A stretch of DNA of 63,749 nt. Source: an uncultured Christensenella sp. (GTDB lineage Bacteria > Bacillota > Clostridia > Christensenellales > Borkfalkiaceae). Shown here in pieces: positions 25,166 through 33,172 of this stretch; within the stretch, counting starts at the first letter, position 1, and every line of letters begins with the position of its first letter. The position numbers were made by a program, and so were the translations under genes. A model generated the notes under the pieces. It made no database searches. It was given only the letters and a program-made list of their open reading frames with translations, and was not told the DNA's origin. The stretch is from positions 1 to 63,749 of the forward strand of contig CAJTXM010000012.1 in the NCBI GenBank assembly GCA_910583545.1. The letters are read 5' to 3'.

Positions 25166-25960
25166 CTACTTCTCCGTTAAAAAATTAAATACTTTTCCGT
25201 TAAACTCGTCGGGGTGCTCCGAAAAACAGAAATGTCCGCCGTCGATAACTTCGAGCCTGCCGTTTTCAAGAAGCGAAGAAAAAATTCTGCCCTCTTCGTC
25301 CGCAGGCGTAACGACGTCGTCTTTTCCGTAAATTAAAAGCGTTTTATTTTTTATTTTCGAAACGCAGGATCTGAGATCTTCGTTTACGATAAGCTTGTAG
25401 CTCTCTTTCATCAAAGGCGGTAAACTGCGGTATTCCTCCGAACCGAAATGCCGTTCGGCAAATTTCGGGAACAGCTTTTTCACGCGCCTGTACGCCTTTA
25501 CACGCCGGATATACCTTTGCGAACGCTCTTTGACAAGCCCCGCTCCGCCCGTAATCACAAGCTTGGAATCCGTCTCTCTTTCCGAAAGATATTTAAACGC
25601 AACCCTTGCGCCGAACGAGTGCGCAACGATATGCGCGTTTTCAAGTCCGCATTTTTTTACGAACAGCGAAAGCCACTTCGAATAGTCGCCCACAGAAAAA
25701 GGTCTGTCAATCGGCGAACTTTTGCCGAAGCCCAAAAAGTCCGGCGCCGTAACCTTGAAATACCGTGAAAAATATTTTATCTGATAGTAAAAACTTTCCT
25801 TGCACGAAAGATAGCCGTGCAGAAAAAGCAGATTTTCTCCGCGTCCTTCCGTAACAGCCGAAACGTATTTACCGTTTAATAAAATAATTAAAACCTCTTT
25901 AAAGCTTTTTTGACATAACGAGGCAGTCCTCGCCGTCGGGATAGTATCTCGTGCGCGCAT
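25166..25960 (-). CDS. Alpha/beta-hydrolase
   Basis: Up to 264 residues. LLFLHGYLSCKESF forms the oxyanion region, AHSFGARVAFKYL holds the nucleophile Ser (G-x-S-x-G variant HSFGA), with Asp in GKDDVVTP and His in GGHFCFSEHP completing the triad. Substrate unknown. The start is uncertain: the only ATG, at 25960, lies 62 bases inside rimI. GAGG sits 5 bases before an ATT at 25888, which would give a protein starting just before NGKYVSAV. It is 1 base away from murF. Confidence 0.8.
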   Translation of the reverse strand: MRARDTIPTARTASLCQKSFKEVLIILLNGKYVSAVTEGRGENLLFLHGYLSCKESFYYQIKYFSRYFKVTAPDFLGFGKSSPIDRPFSVGDYSKWLSLFVKKCGLENAHIVAHSFGARVAFKYLSERETDSKLVITGGAGLVKERSQRYIRRVKAYRRVKKLFPKFAERHFGSEEYRSLPPLMKESYKLIVNEDLRSCVSKIKNKTLLIYGKDDVVTPADEEGRIFSSLLENGRLEVIDGGHFCFSEHPDEFNGKVFNFLTEK

Positions 25961-26333
25961 ATACGCCCTTGAAACCGCCCTTTAAATAGAGCGACATAGC
26001 CGTAGCGTTAGAAACGCGCACCTCTAAAAACACCTTCTCCGCGCCGTTGTTTTTTGCCGTTTCGCAGAGTTCTTTCAAAAGTCGCGTGCCTATACCGGCT
26101 CCGCGGAAATTTTCCGATACCGCGATATTGCCGATATCTGCGGTTTCGGCCGCGACGGTTACTCCGCCGTAGCCGACAATCTCTCCGCCGTCCTCGGCGA
26201 GTATTCCGAAAAAGGCAGGCGTTCCGAATACCGAAGCAAGCGTCTTATAGCTCCACGCTTCTTCCGCAAAACACTCCTTTTCAAGCTCCGAAATTCTGAG
26301 TATGTCCTCGTACTTCCAAGCCCTGATATTCAT
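25899..26333 (-). CDS. rimI: Ribosomal protein S18-alanine N-acetyltransferase RimI
   Basis: A 144-residue GNAT acetyltransferase. The acetyl-CoA loop is NFRGAGIGTRLL, preceded by TADIGNIAVSENF, and VRVSNATAMSLYLKGGF is the RimI C-terminal signature. The start at 26333 overlaps the tsaB stop (ATGA) and has GGAGG upstream. It is part of the usual tsaE-tsaB-rimI string; tsaD is not in the window. Confidence 0.9.
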   Translation of the reverse strand: MNIRAWKYEDILRISELEKECFAEEAWSYKTLASVFGTPAFFGILAEDGGEIVGYGGVTVAAETADIGNIAVSENFRGAGIGTRLLKELCETAKNNGAEKVFLEVRVSNATAMSLYLKGGFKGVYARTRYYPDGEDCLVMSKKL

Positions 26334-26938
26334 CTGCGGTTTTCCTCCGCCTGTGATTTTCTTATATACAAAGCTTCCATCTTTTCGGAAAAGCTGCCGC
26401 ACTTTGCCAGCACCGCGGGAAGAAGCAGATCGCGCATATTCAGCTTAGTGTAATTTGCAAGATCCAGCTCCTCGAAACCGTACAGCGGCGCATTGAAATT
26501 TTCCACCTCTTCTTTCGACTTGTAGCAGGGTTGAAGCGTGATGCGCTTATTCCCGTCGAAACCGCAGACGTAGAAGTGTCCGTGCGCCGCGTCTATAACC
26601 GTATAAAAATTATTATCCCTGACATTATATGCAAGCAGATCGAAAGCTGTTACCGCAAGCGTCGGCTTGCCCGTGCCGACGGCAAAGCCCTTTACCGTGG
26701 AAATGCCTATTCTTATCCCCGTGAACGACCCCGGGCCGGTCACCGCCGAAAAAAAGCCGCATTCCGCAGGGGTAAGATCCGCCTCTTTAAAAGCTTTGTC
26801 TATCTCGTCCATAAGCATTACGGAATGTTGCAGCGCGCAGTCGGGAAGGTAGCGTAAAACCTTTTTCTCTCCCTTTACCGCCAGCACCGTGAGATAGCGC
26901 GACGAGGTATCTACCGCAAGAAAATTATTCGTATTCAA
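26330..26938 (-). CDS. tsaB: tRNA t6A biosynthesis protein TsaB
   Basis: A 202-residue Kae1/Gcp-like protein forming the TsaB-TsaD-TsaE complex that makes t6A37 in tRNA. AVDTSSRYLTVLAV opens the ASKHA fold, and AVTGPGSFTGIRIGISTVKGFA is the family hallmark. The length is slightly short, as usual for Firmicutes. It overlaps tsaE by 14 bases and rimI by 4 bases. Confidence 0.93.
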   Translation of the reverse strand: MNTNNFLAVDTSSRYLTVLAVKGEKKVLRYLPDCALQHSVMLMDEIDKAFKEADLTPAECGFFSAVTGPGSFTGIRIGISTVKGFAVGTGKPTLAVTAFDLLAYNVRDNNFYTVIDAAHGHFYVCGFDGNKRITLQPCYKSKEEVENFNAPLYGFEELDLANYTKLNMRDLLLPAVLAKCGSFSEKMEALYIRKSQAEENRR

Positions 26939-27329
26939 TTTTTCTCACCCCCTCGCCGAGTTTAGTAATATTGACCTTCCTCACCTTTTCGGGAAGAACG
27001 GACAGGATATTTTCCGACCACTCCACAAGGCAGACTCCGCCTGCGTAGAAATAATCGGTCAGACCCAGAGCTTCGGCTTGTCCGCCGTCCGAAAGACGGT
27101 AACAGTCAAAGTGATAGAGCTTACCGTAATAATCGTTCATATACGCATAAGTGGGGCTCAGAATTTCATCCTCTATCCCAAGTCCTCTTGCAACGCCTTT
27201 GGCAAAAACTGTCTTGCCTGCGCCCATTTCTCCGTTTAAAAGAACGGTATCTCCGCCCTTTAAAGTCTTTGCGTATTCCCTTGCAAACTCCATAGTCTTG
27301 TCCGCGCTGTCGGAAATGAAAACTGCCAT
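26925..27329 (-). CDS. tsaE: tRNA t6A biosynthesis ATPase TsaE
   Basis: A 134-residue P-loop ATPase required for t6A synthesis. Walker A is GEMGAGKT. SPTYAYMNDYYGKLYHFDCYRL is the conserved core and LVEWSENI the later motif. It heads the tsaE-tsaB-rimI operon about 40 bases after tcdA. Confidence 0.94.
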   Translation of the reverse strand: MAVFISDSADKTMEFAREYAKTLKGGDTVLLNGEMGAGKTVFAKGVARGLGIEDEILSPTYAYMNDYYGKLYHFDCYRLSDGGQAEALGLTDYFYAGGVCLVEWSENILSVLPEKVRKVNITKLGEGVRKIEYE

Positions 27330-27371
27330 ACGGGTATATTATACTCCGTACGGCAGGTAATTGCAAGAAAT

Positions 27372-28043
27372 TTATTTTATTAAATCTTTAATTACTTCCG
27401 AGGCAACGATCAGACCCGCAACAGACGGAACAAAAGCGCAGCTTGCAGGCGCGCCGTCGGACTTTTTCGGTTCCTCTTCCGAATAGACGGCTTTGCATTT
27501 TTCAATACCGCGCTTTTTAAGTTCCCTGCGCATAACTCTTGCAAGAGGGCAGACGGAAGTCTGAAAAACGTCGGCAACCCTGAAAGCCGTCGGGTCGGTT
27601 TTGTTACCTGCGCCCATACAGCTTATAACGGGAACGCCGCACTTTACTGCATTTTCTATAATTGCTATTTTGCCTGTAACCGTATCAATTGCGTCGACAA
27701 CATAGTCGTAAACGGAAAAGTCAAACCCGACTTCGGGCAAGTAAAAAATCTTATGGATATTGACCTTGCAGTCAGGGTTAATATCGGCGATACGACGTTT
27801 TGCAACGTCGCATTTATACTGTCCCAAAGTCGATTGGAGGGCGAATATCTGGCGGTTAATATTACTTTGCGCAACTTTGTCGCCGTCAATCAAATCGAGC
27901 GCGCCCACGCCCGAACGGGCAAGCGCTTCGACGGTATGACCGCCTACACCGCCCAAGCCGAACACGGCGACACGGCTGTTTTTGAGTTTATTCAGCGCCT
28001 CTTTTCCAATCAGCGCTTCCGTCCGTGAAAACGTTTCTTCCAT
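27372..28043 (-). CDS. tcdA: tRNA t6A dehydratase TcdA (ThiF/MoeB-like)
   Basis: A 223-residue E1-like adenylating enzyme converting t6A to cyclic ct6A. FGLGGVGGHTVEALARSG binds ATP. DLIDGDKVAQSNINRQ and DAIDTVTGK are family signatures. CMGAGNKTDP and the C-terminal PSVAGLIVASEVIKDL separate it from MoeB and ThiF. The neighbouring tsa genes make its substrate modification. Confidence 0.9.
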   Translation of the reverse strand: MEETFSRTEALIGKEALNKLKNSRVAVFGLGGVGGHTVEALARSGVGALDLIDGDKVAQSNINRQIFALQSTLGQYKCDVAKRRIADINPDCKVNIHKIFYLPEVGFDFSVYDYVVDAIDTVTGKIAIIENAVKCGVPVISCMGAGNKTDPTAFRVADVFQTSVCPLARVMRRELKKRGIEKCKAVYSEEEPKKSDGAPASCAFVPSVAGLIVASEVIKDLIK

Positions 28044-28076
28044 ATTTCAAATATAACCGTTTAACGACCGTTTGTC

Positions 28077-28113
28077 AAGAAAAAGCCGACGCACGTTATG
28101 AAGTGCGTCGGCT
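28077..28113 (-). terminator. Terminator of ribU
   Basis: On the minus strand AGCCGACGCAC / GTGCGTCGGCT with an 8-base loop, followed by TTTTTC. Confidence 0.88.
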
Positions 28114-28118
28114 CAAAT

Positions 28119-28865
28119 TTACTGTTGAGGTTGTTCCCTGATTTTACGTTTGTTGAATTTTTCGTTGGTTATTTTTATAAGTCGGGACAGGGGCTTGTAA
28201 ATTAACAGTACCGCTGCCGTTATCATAACTGTCTTTACAAAATTGAAAAGCACCGCCCAATACCAAACGGAGAGGTAAAACTCCATTCCCTTACTCCACG
28301 AATAGTGGGCGTACAAGTTCATATAGAACGGGAAAGTCAAAAGATAGTTTACGGGAATTGACCAGATGACCTGCGCAACGCAGCCGATTGCAACCGCAAT
28401 GAGCACCGCCTTTATTCCCTTATGCCTTTTGTACAGTATCGTAGGAATAAGGATATACGGCAGCATAATTATAATGTTTGCAAGTTCGCCGACCCCCACC
28501 GTCTGCGTGAACGACAGGGCGTAGATAAGCTCTTTCAAAACGCTCACAACAACGCCGGCGACGGGGCCCAACGCAAAGCCGGCAATCATAACGAACACGC
28601 CGGAAAAGTCGACCTTTAAAAAAGACACCGCAGGGATAATGTAAAACTCGAACCAGGGCAGGCGCAGAATAAACGCAAGCGCAGTGAATACCGCAAGATA
28701 GGAAATGCGGGTTGCTGTAAAGTAATTTCTGAAAAGTTCGGTAAATCTTTCTTTCTTTGTCTTAGACTGCGCTTCGTTTGTTCCCGTCATAACGGCGGCT
28801 TCTTCCGAAATTTCTTCGGACGGCTGTTCTGCTTTTATTGCAGACTGTTTCGTTTCTTCTTCCAT
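28119..28865 (-). CDS. ribU: Riboflavin ECF transporter S component RibU
   Basis: 248 residues. A polar, acidic N-terminal extension of ~45 residues precedes the RibU membrane core of about six segments. FYIIPAVSFLKVDFSGVFVMIAGFALGP corresponds to the RibU/ECF signature region. Family fit plus an FMN riboswitch directly upstream make riboflavin the substrate. AAGGAG precedes the ATG. The Ser/Glu-rich extension is unusual in length. Confidence 0.9.
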   Translation of the reverse strand: MEEETKQSAIKAEQPSEEISEEAAVMTGTNEAQSKTKKERFTELFRNYFTATRISYLAVFTALAFILRLPWFEFYIIPAVSFLKVDFSGVFVMIAGFALGPVAGVVVSVLKELIYALSFTQTVGVGELANIIIMLPYILIPTILYKRHKGIKAVLIAVAIGCVAQVIWSIPVNYLLTFPFYMNLYAHYSWSKGMEFYLSVWYWAVLFNFVKTVMITAAVLLIYKPLSRLIKITNEKFNKRKIREQPQQ

Positions 28866-28908
28866 AAAAAGAACTCCTTAAAATATTATTTTTAAAGCCG
28901 TTCCTTGA

Positions 28909-28938
28909 AAAAAATCGTCCCGAAAATTCGGGACGAAA
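28909..28938 (-). terminator. Expression-platform terminator of the FMN riboswitch
   Basis: On the minus strand CGTCCCGAA-TT-TTCGGGACG is followed by ATTTTTTTC, between the aptamer and the ribU start. FMN binding would favour it. Confidence 0.85.
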
Positions 28939-28965
28939 ACACGACGAAAATCGCATAATTCTTTT

Positions 28966-29068
28966 AACATCCGGACTGTAACCGTAGGTTCGGGAATTTC
29001 ACCCGATCGGGGCCAAAGCGGCCTTCGTGGACTGTAACCACCAGTGAGGAATTTCACCTCGCCCCAAA
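28966..29068 (-). ncRNA. FMN riboswitch (RFN element)
   Basis: The minus strand carries the conserved blocks of the aptamer: GGGGCGAGGTGAAATTCCTC, CGGTGAAATTCCCGAAC-like GGGTGAAATTCCCGAACC, CTACGGTTACAGTCCGGATG, with the paired arms in RFN order. A perfect sigma-A promoter lies just upstream and a terminator just downstream. Confidence 0.95.
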
Positions 29069-29094
29069 GAATTGCTTTAAATTTTTATGATTCA

Positions 29095-29123
29095 ATTATA
29101 ATATGTTCGTTTATCTATGTCAA
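29095..29123 (-). promoter_or_regulatory. Consensus promoter of the FMN riboswitch-ribU transcript
   Basis: Minus strand: TTGACA (29123-29118), 17 bases, TATAAT (29100-29095). Both boxes are perfect. Confidence 0.92.
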
Positions 29124-29140
29124 ATAAATTTACAGGCTTT

Positions 29141-29731
29141 TTATTTTTCTTCGCCGTCATTTTCGGACCCTGACAAATCCGTTTGCCGGTTCGTATCTTC
29201 TATATCCGTCACGGCGGTTTCGGACTGAACGGCGGATTTCTTCTTTTCGGCAAAAGCGAAAAATCTTTGTCCGAAATAGTTTAAAACCGTGTACAGTCCC
29301 GCGCCGACGATAAGCGCTAAAAACTCTTTCCACTTATCGGCAATACCCGTGTTTTTAAGCGCAAGTTCCATAAGCGGTTTTGCGCCGAGATATGAAACCG
29401 CGTAGCAGACAACCACCGTTCCTATAAATTTGAGGACTATCATTTTGTCCTTGTCTCTATTTTCAAACGACCAGTATTTATTCAGAAAATAGCTGAGTAT
29501 TCCGCCTGCAACGTAATTGATGACCGAAGAAATTATATACGATGCCGTGTAATCGGTAGTGCCCAGAACAAATACTCTCTTTTGCGCGAAGTCGGGGACG
29601 GTCTTGTTGAAAATAAAAGATAACAACAGCATCAAGCCCATACCGACGGCGGTATTAGCAACGCCTACTATTAAAAATTTAAGCGTCTTTTTATCTATGA
29701 ATTTTTTAAAAAATTCTTTTACTTTGTTCAT
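29141..29731 (-). CDS. GtrA-family membrane protein
   Basis: 196 residues, four membrane segments. It begins with FLIVGVANTAVGMGL and includes NYVAGGILSYFLNKYWSF, both GtrA signatures. The C-terminal ~30 residues are a polar tail. GtrA proteins help flip or present undecaprenyl-phosphate sugars. It lies after the GtrB-like transferase and the GT39-like enzyme, which completes a three-part glycosylation module. Confidence 0.88.
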   Translation of the reverse strand: MNKVKEFFKKFIDKKTLKFLIVGVANTAVGMGLMLLLSFIFNKTVPDFAQKRVFVLGTTDYTASYIISSVINYVAGGILSYFLNKYWSFENRDKDKMIVLKFIGTVVVCYAVSYLGAKPLMELALKNTGIADKWKEFLALIVGAGLYTVLNYFGQRFFAFAEKKKSAVQSETAVTDIEDTNRQTDLSGSENDGEEK

Positions 29732-29758
29732 ATCTTTTCCTTACTCGGAGAACAGACG

Positions 29759-29850
29759 CGCGGCAGACAGGAAGAGCGCGGATTTGACGAAGGGCGCGTA
29801 CAAGAAGTACGCAACCGAGGCAAAACGCAAGTTCGGCGCAGTATGCCGCG
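29759..29850 (+). repeat. Structured intergenic repeat A, copy 2
   Basis: Outer stem CGCGGCA (29759-29765) with TGCCGCG (29844-29850). Central hairpin GCGTAC (29796-29801) with GTACGC (29807-29812). It ends 17 bases from the stop codon of the minus-strand glycosyltransferase gene. Confidence 0.65.
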
Positions 29851-29866
29851 ATGTATGTTTTCCGAA

Positions 29867-30811
29867 TTATTCCTCTAAAAGATTTTCGGCAATGAAATAG
29901 CGCGGTCTGTGCTTGACTTCGAAATAAGTTTTACCGACGTAATCGCCGACTATTCCCAAAGAAAACTCTAAAATTCCGCCCATAGTCACCAAAGACGAAA
30001 TGACTATCCATACCGAGCTTGCAATCGAAAGGCAGAACAGAGTTATGGTTGCCGCCAGACCCAAAACGCCCGTAAGCGTAAAAAATATTCCCGCCCTTCT
30101 TATAAACTTTAAAGGAGTGAGCGTCAGCGAAGTTACGCCGTCGTACGCAAACGCGAGCATTTTTTTGAGCGGATATTTGCTTTCGCCCGCAACCCTTTTG
30201 TCCCTTTCGTACAGCACTATGTCCGACTTAAAGCCGATCATCGGCACAAGCCCCCTCAAAAAGAGGTTGCACTCTTTGTACTCGCCGAGCGCGTTCACGG
30301 CGCGCTTTGACATAAGGCGGTAGTCGGCGTGATTGAAAACAATGTCTCCGCCCATTTTATTGATTATTTTGTAAAATCCCTCAGCCGTGAAGCGTTTGAA
30401 AAAGCTGTCCTTCTTTCTCGCCTTTCTTACGCCGTAAACAACGTCGCACCCTGCCTCGAACTTTTCAAGCATTTCGTCCACAGCCCCGATGTCGTCCTGC
30501 AAGTCGACGTCCATAGAAATTATTGCGTCGGCGTACTTTGCCGCAGTTTCGAGTCCGGCTAAAAGCGCGTTCTGATGTCCGCGGTTGCGCGAAAGACTGA
30601 TACCCGTAAAATGCCTGTCCTGTTCGTGCAGTTCGTTTATTATACGCCACGTTCCGTCTTTTGAACCGTCGTTGACGAACAGTATCCTGCTGTCGTCGCT
30701 GATCTTGTTTTTATCTATCAGCGACAAAAGTTTTTCTTTGAGTTTCGGCGCGGAGAGAGGCAGAGCCTCCTCCTCTTTATAACAGGGTAAAACTATGTAT
30801 AAAGTCGTCAT
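29867..30811 (-). CDS. GT2 polyprenyl-phosphate glycosyltransferase (GtrB/DPM1-like)
   Basis: 314 residues. The GT-A domain has YIVLPCYKEEEALP, LFVNDGSKDGTW, GHQNALLAG and SMDVDLQDD (metal site), then GVRKARKKDSFFKR. Two C-terminal membrane helices occupy about 235-290. This is the layout of undecaprenyl-phosphate glucose or related sugar synthases. It probably charges the lipid carrier used by the neighbouring GtrA and GT39-like proteins. Confidence 0.9.
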   Translation of the reverse strand: MTTLYIVLPCYKEEEALPLSAPKLKEKLLSLIDKNKISDDSRILFVNDGSKDGTWRIINELHEQDRHFTGISLSRNRGHQNALLAGLETAAKYADAIISMDVDLQDDIGAVDEMLEKFEAGCDVVYGVRKARKKDSFFKRFTAEGFYKIINKMGGDIVFNHADYRLMSKRAVNALGEYKECNLFLRGLVPMIGFKSDIVLYERDKRVAGESKYPLKKMLAFAYDGVTSLTLTPLKFIRRAGIFFTLTGVLGLAATITLFCLSIASSVWIVISSLVTMGGILEFSLGIVGDYVGKTYFEVKHRPRYFIAENLLEE

Positions 30812-30812
30812 T

Positions 30813-32399
30813 TCAATTACCTGCCTGTGTTAAAGTTATCAATCTGTAAAGATAGTAATCCTCGTATATGCTGTCGGCAAACTGTCTGCCTGTTGCGATA
30901 AGTTCGTAATTACCGCTTATTTCTTCGGGGAGCGGAGCCGTCGCAACAACGTAGTCCGCCTTGCCCTCTCTCACCCATTCGTTCTGCGTTTCCATAACGA
31001 CGGGCAAAGCCATATTCGGCTTGAAATAATATTTACATTCGGGAAACGTGTCCGTTGCTGTATGCACGCCAAGATCGAGCGCGCCGTAATTTATGATATT
31101 CGCCGAGGGATATTCCTTTATGATTTCGGCAAAACGGTACTGCACCCGCGAACTCCGCTTTGAAAAAACCATATACCTCAGAGGGTTTATAGCAATCGAA
31201 AGTCCTGCAAGCAAGAAGGTGCAGACGCCTGCGACAACGTAGAATTTCTTAAAAAGGAAGTTCCACGCTTTAGCGGTAAACCTGACTTTGCTTATAGCGA
31301 CAATTCCGATAAACGAGAAGATATTCACAGGCAATCCGTAATACTTTCCGCCCCTTCCGCCGACGTAGATAATAAAATTCATTACTGCGTACGCGGTGAA
31401 TATCGCCGCCTTTTCACGGCGTGTGAATTCCTTTGAAAGAGCAAGGAATATAAAGCCGGGGATAATGAGAATATAGAAAGTATAGCCGTAACCTATCGAG
31501 CGGATATACATCCATATCGGCCAGAAAAGCTTTCTTGCAAAGCCCGTATTTTCGCCCTCCGTTCCCGAAGTATATACGAAAATGTTGCGGTAGAAATATG
31601 CCTCCCACAGATCGCCCAGAGCGTTGTTGACGCCGAAGTAAATCAACACCGGCACGCACACCGCAAAGAACGCCCCGAAGAACACGGCTATACCGAGAAG
31701 CAAGTGTCTGTAATTTTTATCTTTCAGCTCGAAGATAAGCATCAGCAGCGCCCACGCAAAATAGAAACCGCAGAGTGTGAATTTTATCCACAGCGTGTAG
31801 GACGTGAACGCTCCGACAACTCCGTATCTCAAAAGACTCATCTTTCTGCCCTTGGTGAATTCCAGAAGGAAGAAGAGCGAAAGCGCCATAAACGGAAGCG
31901 TGAATTCTTCCGCACTGTCGCCGTACACAAACGCATATGTTGCGTAAGAAGCAAACATAATTACGGGCATCGATATGAGCGCGTATTTCTTCTCGATATA
32001 CAAAAGCAGAATTCTGTATTCGGCGTAAGCAAAGACGAAAGCAAGCGCAAGCTCCAGAAGATAAACGCCGATAAACGAGCGGTGCGATATGAGATAGGCG
32101 AACGAGTGCGCCATAAAAAGATAAGGACCTTTCTGATCGAAAATATCCCGATAAAGCACCTTACCGCCGAGCATCGCCTTGCCGATAGTGAAGTAGACGT
32201 TAGAGTCGACCCATTCGTTCATAGGATAAATAAAAGAACAGGTACTGCACACCGTAAGAAAAACAAACACCAGTCCGCCTATCCACAAAAGATGACCGTA
32301 GCGGTTTAAAAACTTTAAAAGTTTATCTTTGAAAGACGGGGTCTGTCCGTTTTCGTCGGCGGTTCCCTGACAAAATTCTTCCTCTATATTTTCTTCCAT
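30813..32399 (-). CDS. Multi-pass GT39-like glycosyltransferase
   Basis: 528 residues with about ten membrane segments. An early extracytoplasmic loop contains EWVDSNVYFTIGKAMLGG and YRDIFDQKGP, the acidic motif of ArnT/PMT-type (GT39/GT83) enzymes that use polyprenyl-phosphate sugars. A soluble C-terminal domain follows. The start at 32399 (MEENIEEEF) has AAGG 8 bases upstream. The longer frame would overlap the unrelated fragment at 32498. A promoter lies about 40 bases before the ATG. The acceptor is unknown: wall polymer or protein. Confidence 0.82.
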   Translation of the reverse strand: MEENIEEEFCQGTADENGQTPSFKDKLLKFLNRYGHLLWIGGLVFVFLTVCSTCSFIYPMNEWVDSNVYFTIGKAMLGGKVLYRDIFDQKGPYLFMAHSFAYLISHRSFIGVYLLELALAFVFAYAEYRILLLYIEKKYALISMPVIMFASYATYAFVYGDSAEEFTLPFMALSLFFLLEFTKGRKMSLLRYGVVGAFTSYTLWIKFTLCGFYFAWALLMLIFELKDKNYRHLLLGIAVFFGAFFAVCVPVLIYFGVNNALGDLWEAYFYRNIFVYTSGTEGENTGFARKLFWPIWMYIRSIGYGYTFYILIIPGFIFLALSKEFTRREKAAIFTAYAVMNFIIYVGGRGGKYYGLPVNIFSFIGIVAISKVRFTAKAWNFLFKKFYVVAGVCTFLLAGLSIAINPLRYMVFSKRSSRVQYRFAEIIKEYPSANIINYGALDLGVHTATDTFPECKYYFKPNMALPVVMETQNEWVREGKADYVVATAPLPEEISGNYELIATGRQFADSIYEDYYLYRLITLTQAGN

Positions 32400-32438
32400 T
32401 CGGCTTACCTTGATTTTATGTAATAAATAACTATTACA

Positions 32439-32467
32439 ATTATATCGCCGTTTCATCCAAAAATCAA
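32439..32467 (-). promoter_or_regulatory. Promoter of the glycosylation trio
   Basis: Minus strand: TTGATT (32467-32462), 17 bases, TATAAT (32444-32439). Confidence 0.78.
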
Positions 32468-32497
32468 GTGTTTGACAAAATTTTAAAACGTTCACAA

Positions 32498-32805
32498 TTA
32501 TTTTCCGCTCAGAGAGTTCTGCGACGTCCATCCTGCCGTTGCATTTGCCCACGTGAAAAAATTAAGGTAGCCGTTATACGTTCCGTTATTCGCAGTAGAC
32601 GAAAGATCGGGAAAACTATTATAGACAAGCATTTCCGTCCCCGAAGGGGTATCTCCGTCTATTACAAAATAACTCGTTCCTTCGTTCCATCCGAAGTTAA
32701 GATATTCGGACCAGTGAGTATTATCGTTCCAAAAATCGCCGGCTATATTATAAGGACGACTGCTTGTCGTGCGCACGCAGTTTATTTTAAACATTTCGCC
32801 GGGCG
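32498..32805 (-). pseudogene. Orphan fragment with HWSEYLNF motif
   Basis: A 98-codon frame from an ATG at 32794, with no SD, between the trxA terminator and the glycosylation promoter. It is related to 1..124: APGEMFKI (the first residues upstream of the ATG), HWSEYLNF and WNxGT are shared. The C-terminal half is rich in Asn, Thr, Ser and aromatic residues like secreted beta-sheet proteins. The similarity extends 5' of the ATG in frame, which suggests a piece of a longer protein rather than a complete gene. Family not recognised. Confidence 0.45.
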
Positions 32806-32825
32806 CAAGCCGGCAACATTCAGAG

Positions 32826-32859
32826 CGTAAAACAGGCGGAGACTGTGCTCCGCCTGTTT
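32826..32859 (-). terminator. Terminator of the hisS-trxA operon
   Basis: Stem AAACAGGCGGAG (32830-32841) with CTCCGCCTGTTT (32848-32859), ending in TTTTA on the minus strand. Confidence 0.85.
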
Positions 32860-32860
32860 T

Positions 32861-33172
32861 TTATAAGTTCTTTTCCAAAAAATCTTTTGTTTCGGTTTTG
32901 GACGTATAACCGACCGACTTTGCCGTAACCTCGCCGTTTTTGAATACGCAGACGACAGGTATCGACATAATTCCGTAACGCTTTGCGAGGTCGATATTTT
33001 CATCGACCTCGACCTTGACAAAAACCGCCTTGCCGGAAAATTCGTTCGAAACCTCTTCCATTACGGGAGCGAGCATTTTGCAAGGTCCGCACCAGGTAGC
33101 GAAAAAGTCGCATACGACGGGTTTGTCGCCCTTTAAAAGTTCATCGAATTTTTCTGTATTGATTTGTTCCAT
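32861..33172 (-). CDS. trxA: Thioredoxin
   Basis: A 103-residue thioredoxin with active site FFATWCGPCKML (CGPC), the cis-proline loop SIPVV and the Gly pair near FKNGE. Length is typical. The start codon overlaps the hisS stop by one base (TAATG). The terminator follows directly. It serves as a general disulfide reductant. Confidence 0.95.
   Translation of the reverse strand: MEQINTEKFDELLKGDKPVVCDFFATWCGPCKMLAPVMEEVSNEFSGKAVFVKVEVDENIDLAKRYGIMSIPVVCVFKNGEVTAKSVGYTSKTETKDFLEKNL

Noticed and set aside
32468..32830. Plus-strand 120-codon frame over the orphan fragment
   Set aside because: Comparison with 1-124 shows conserved residues in the minus-strand frame; the plus frame gives a very basic, non-protein-like product.
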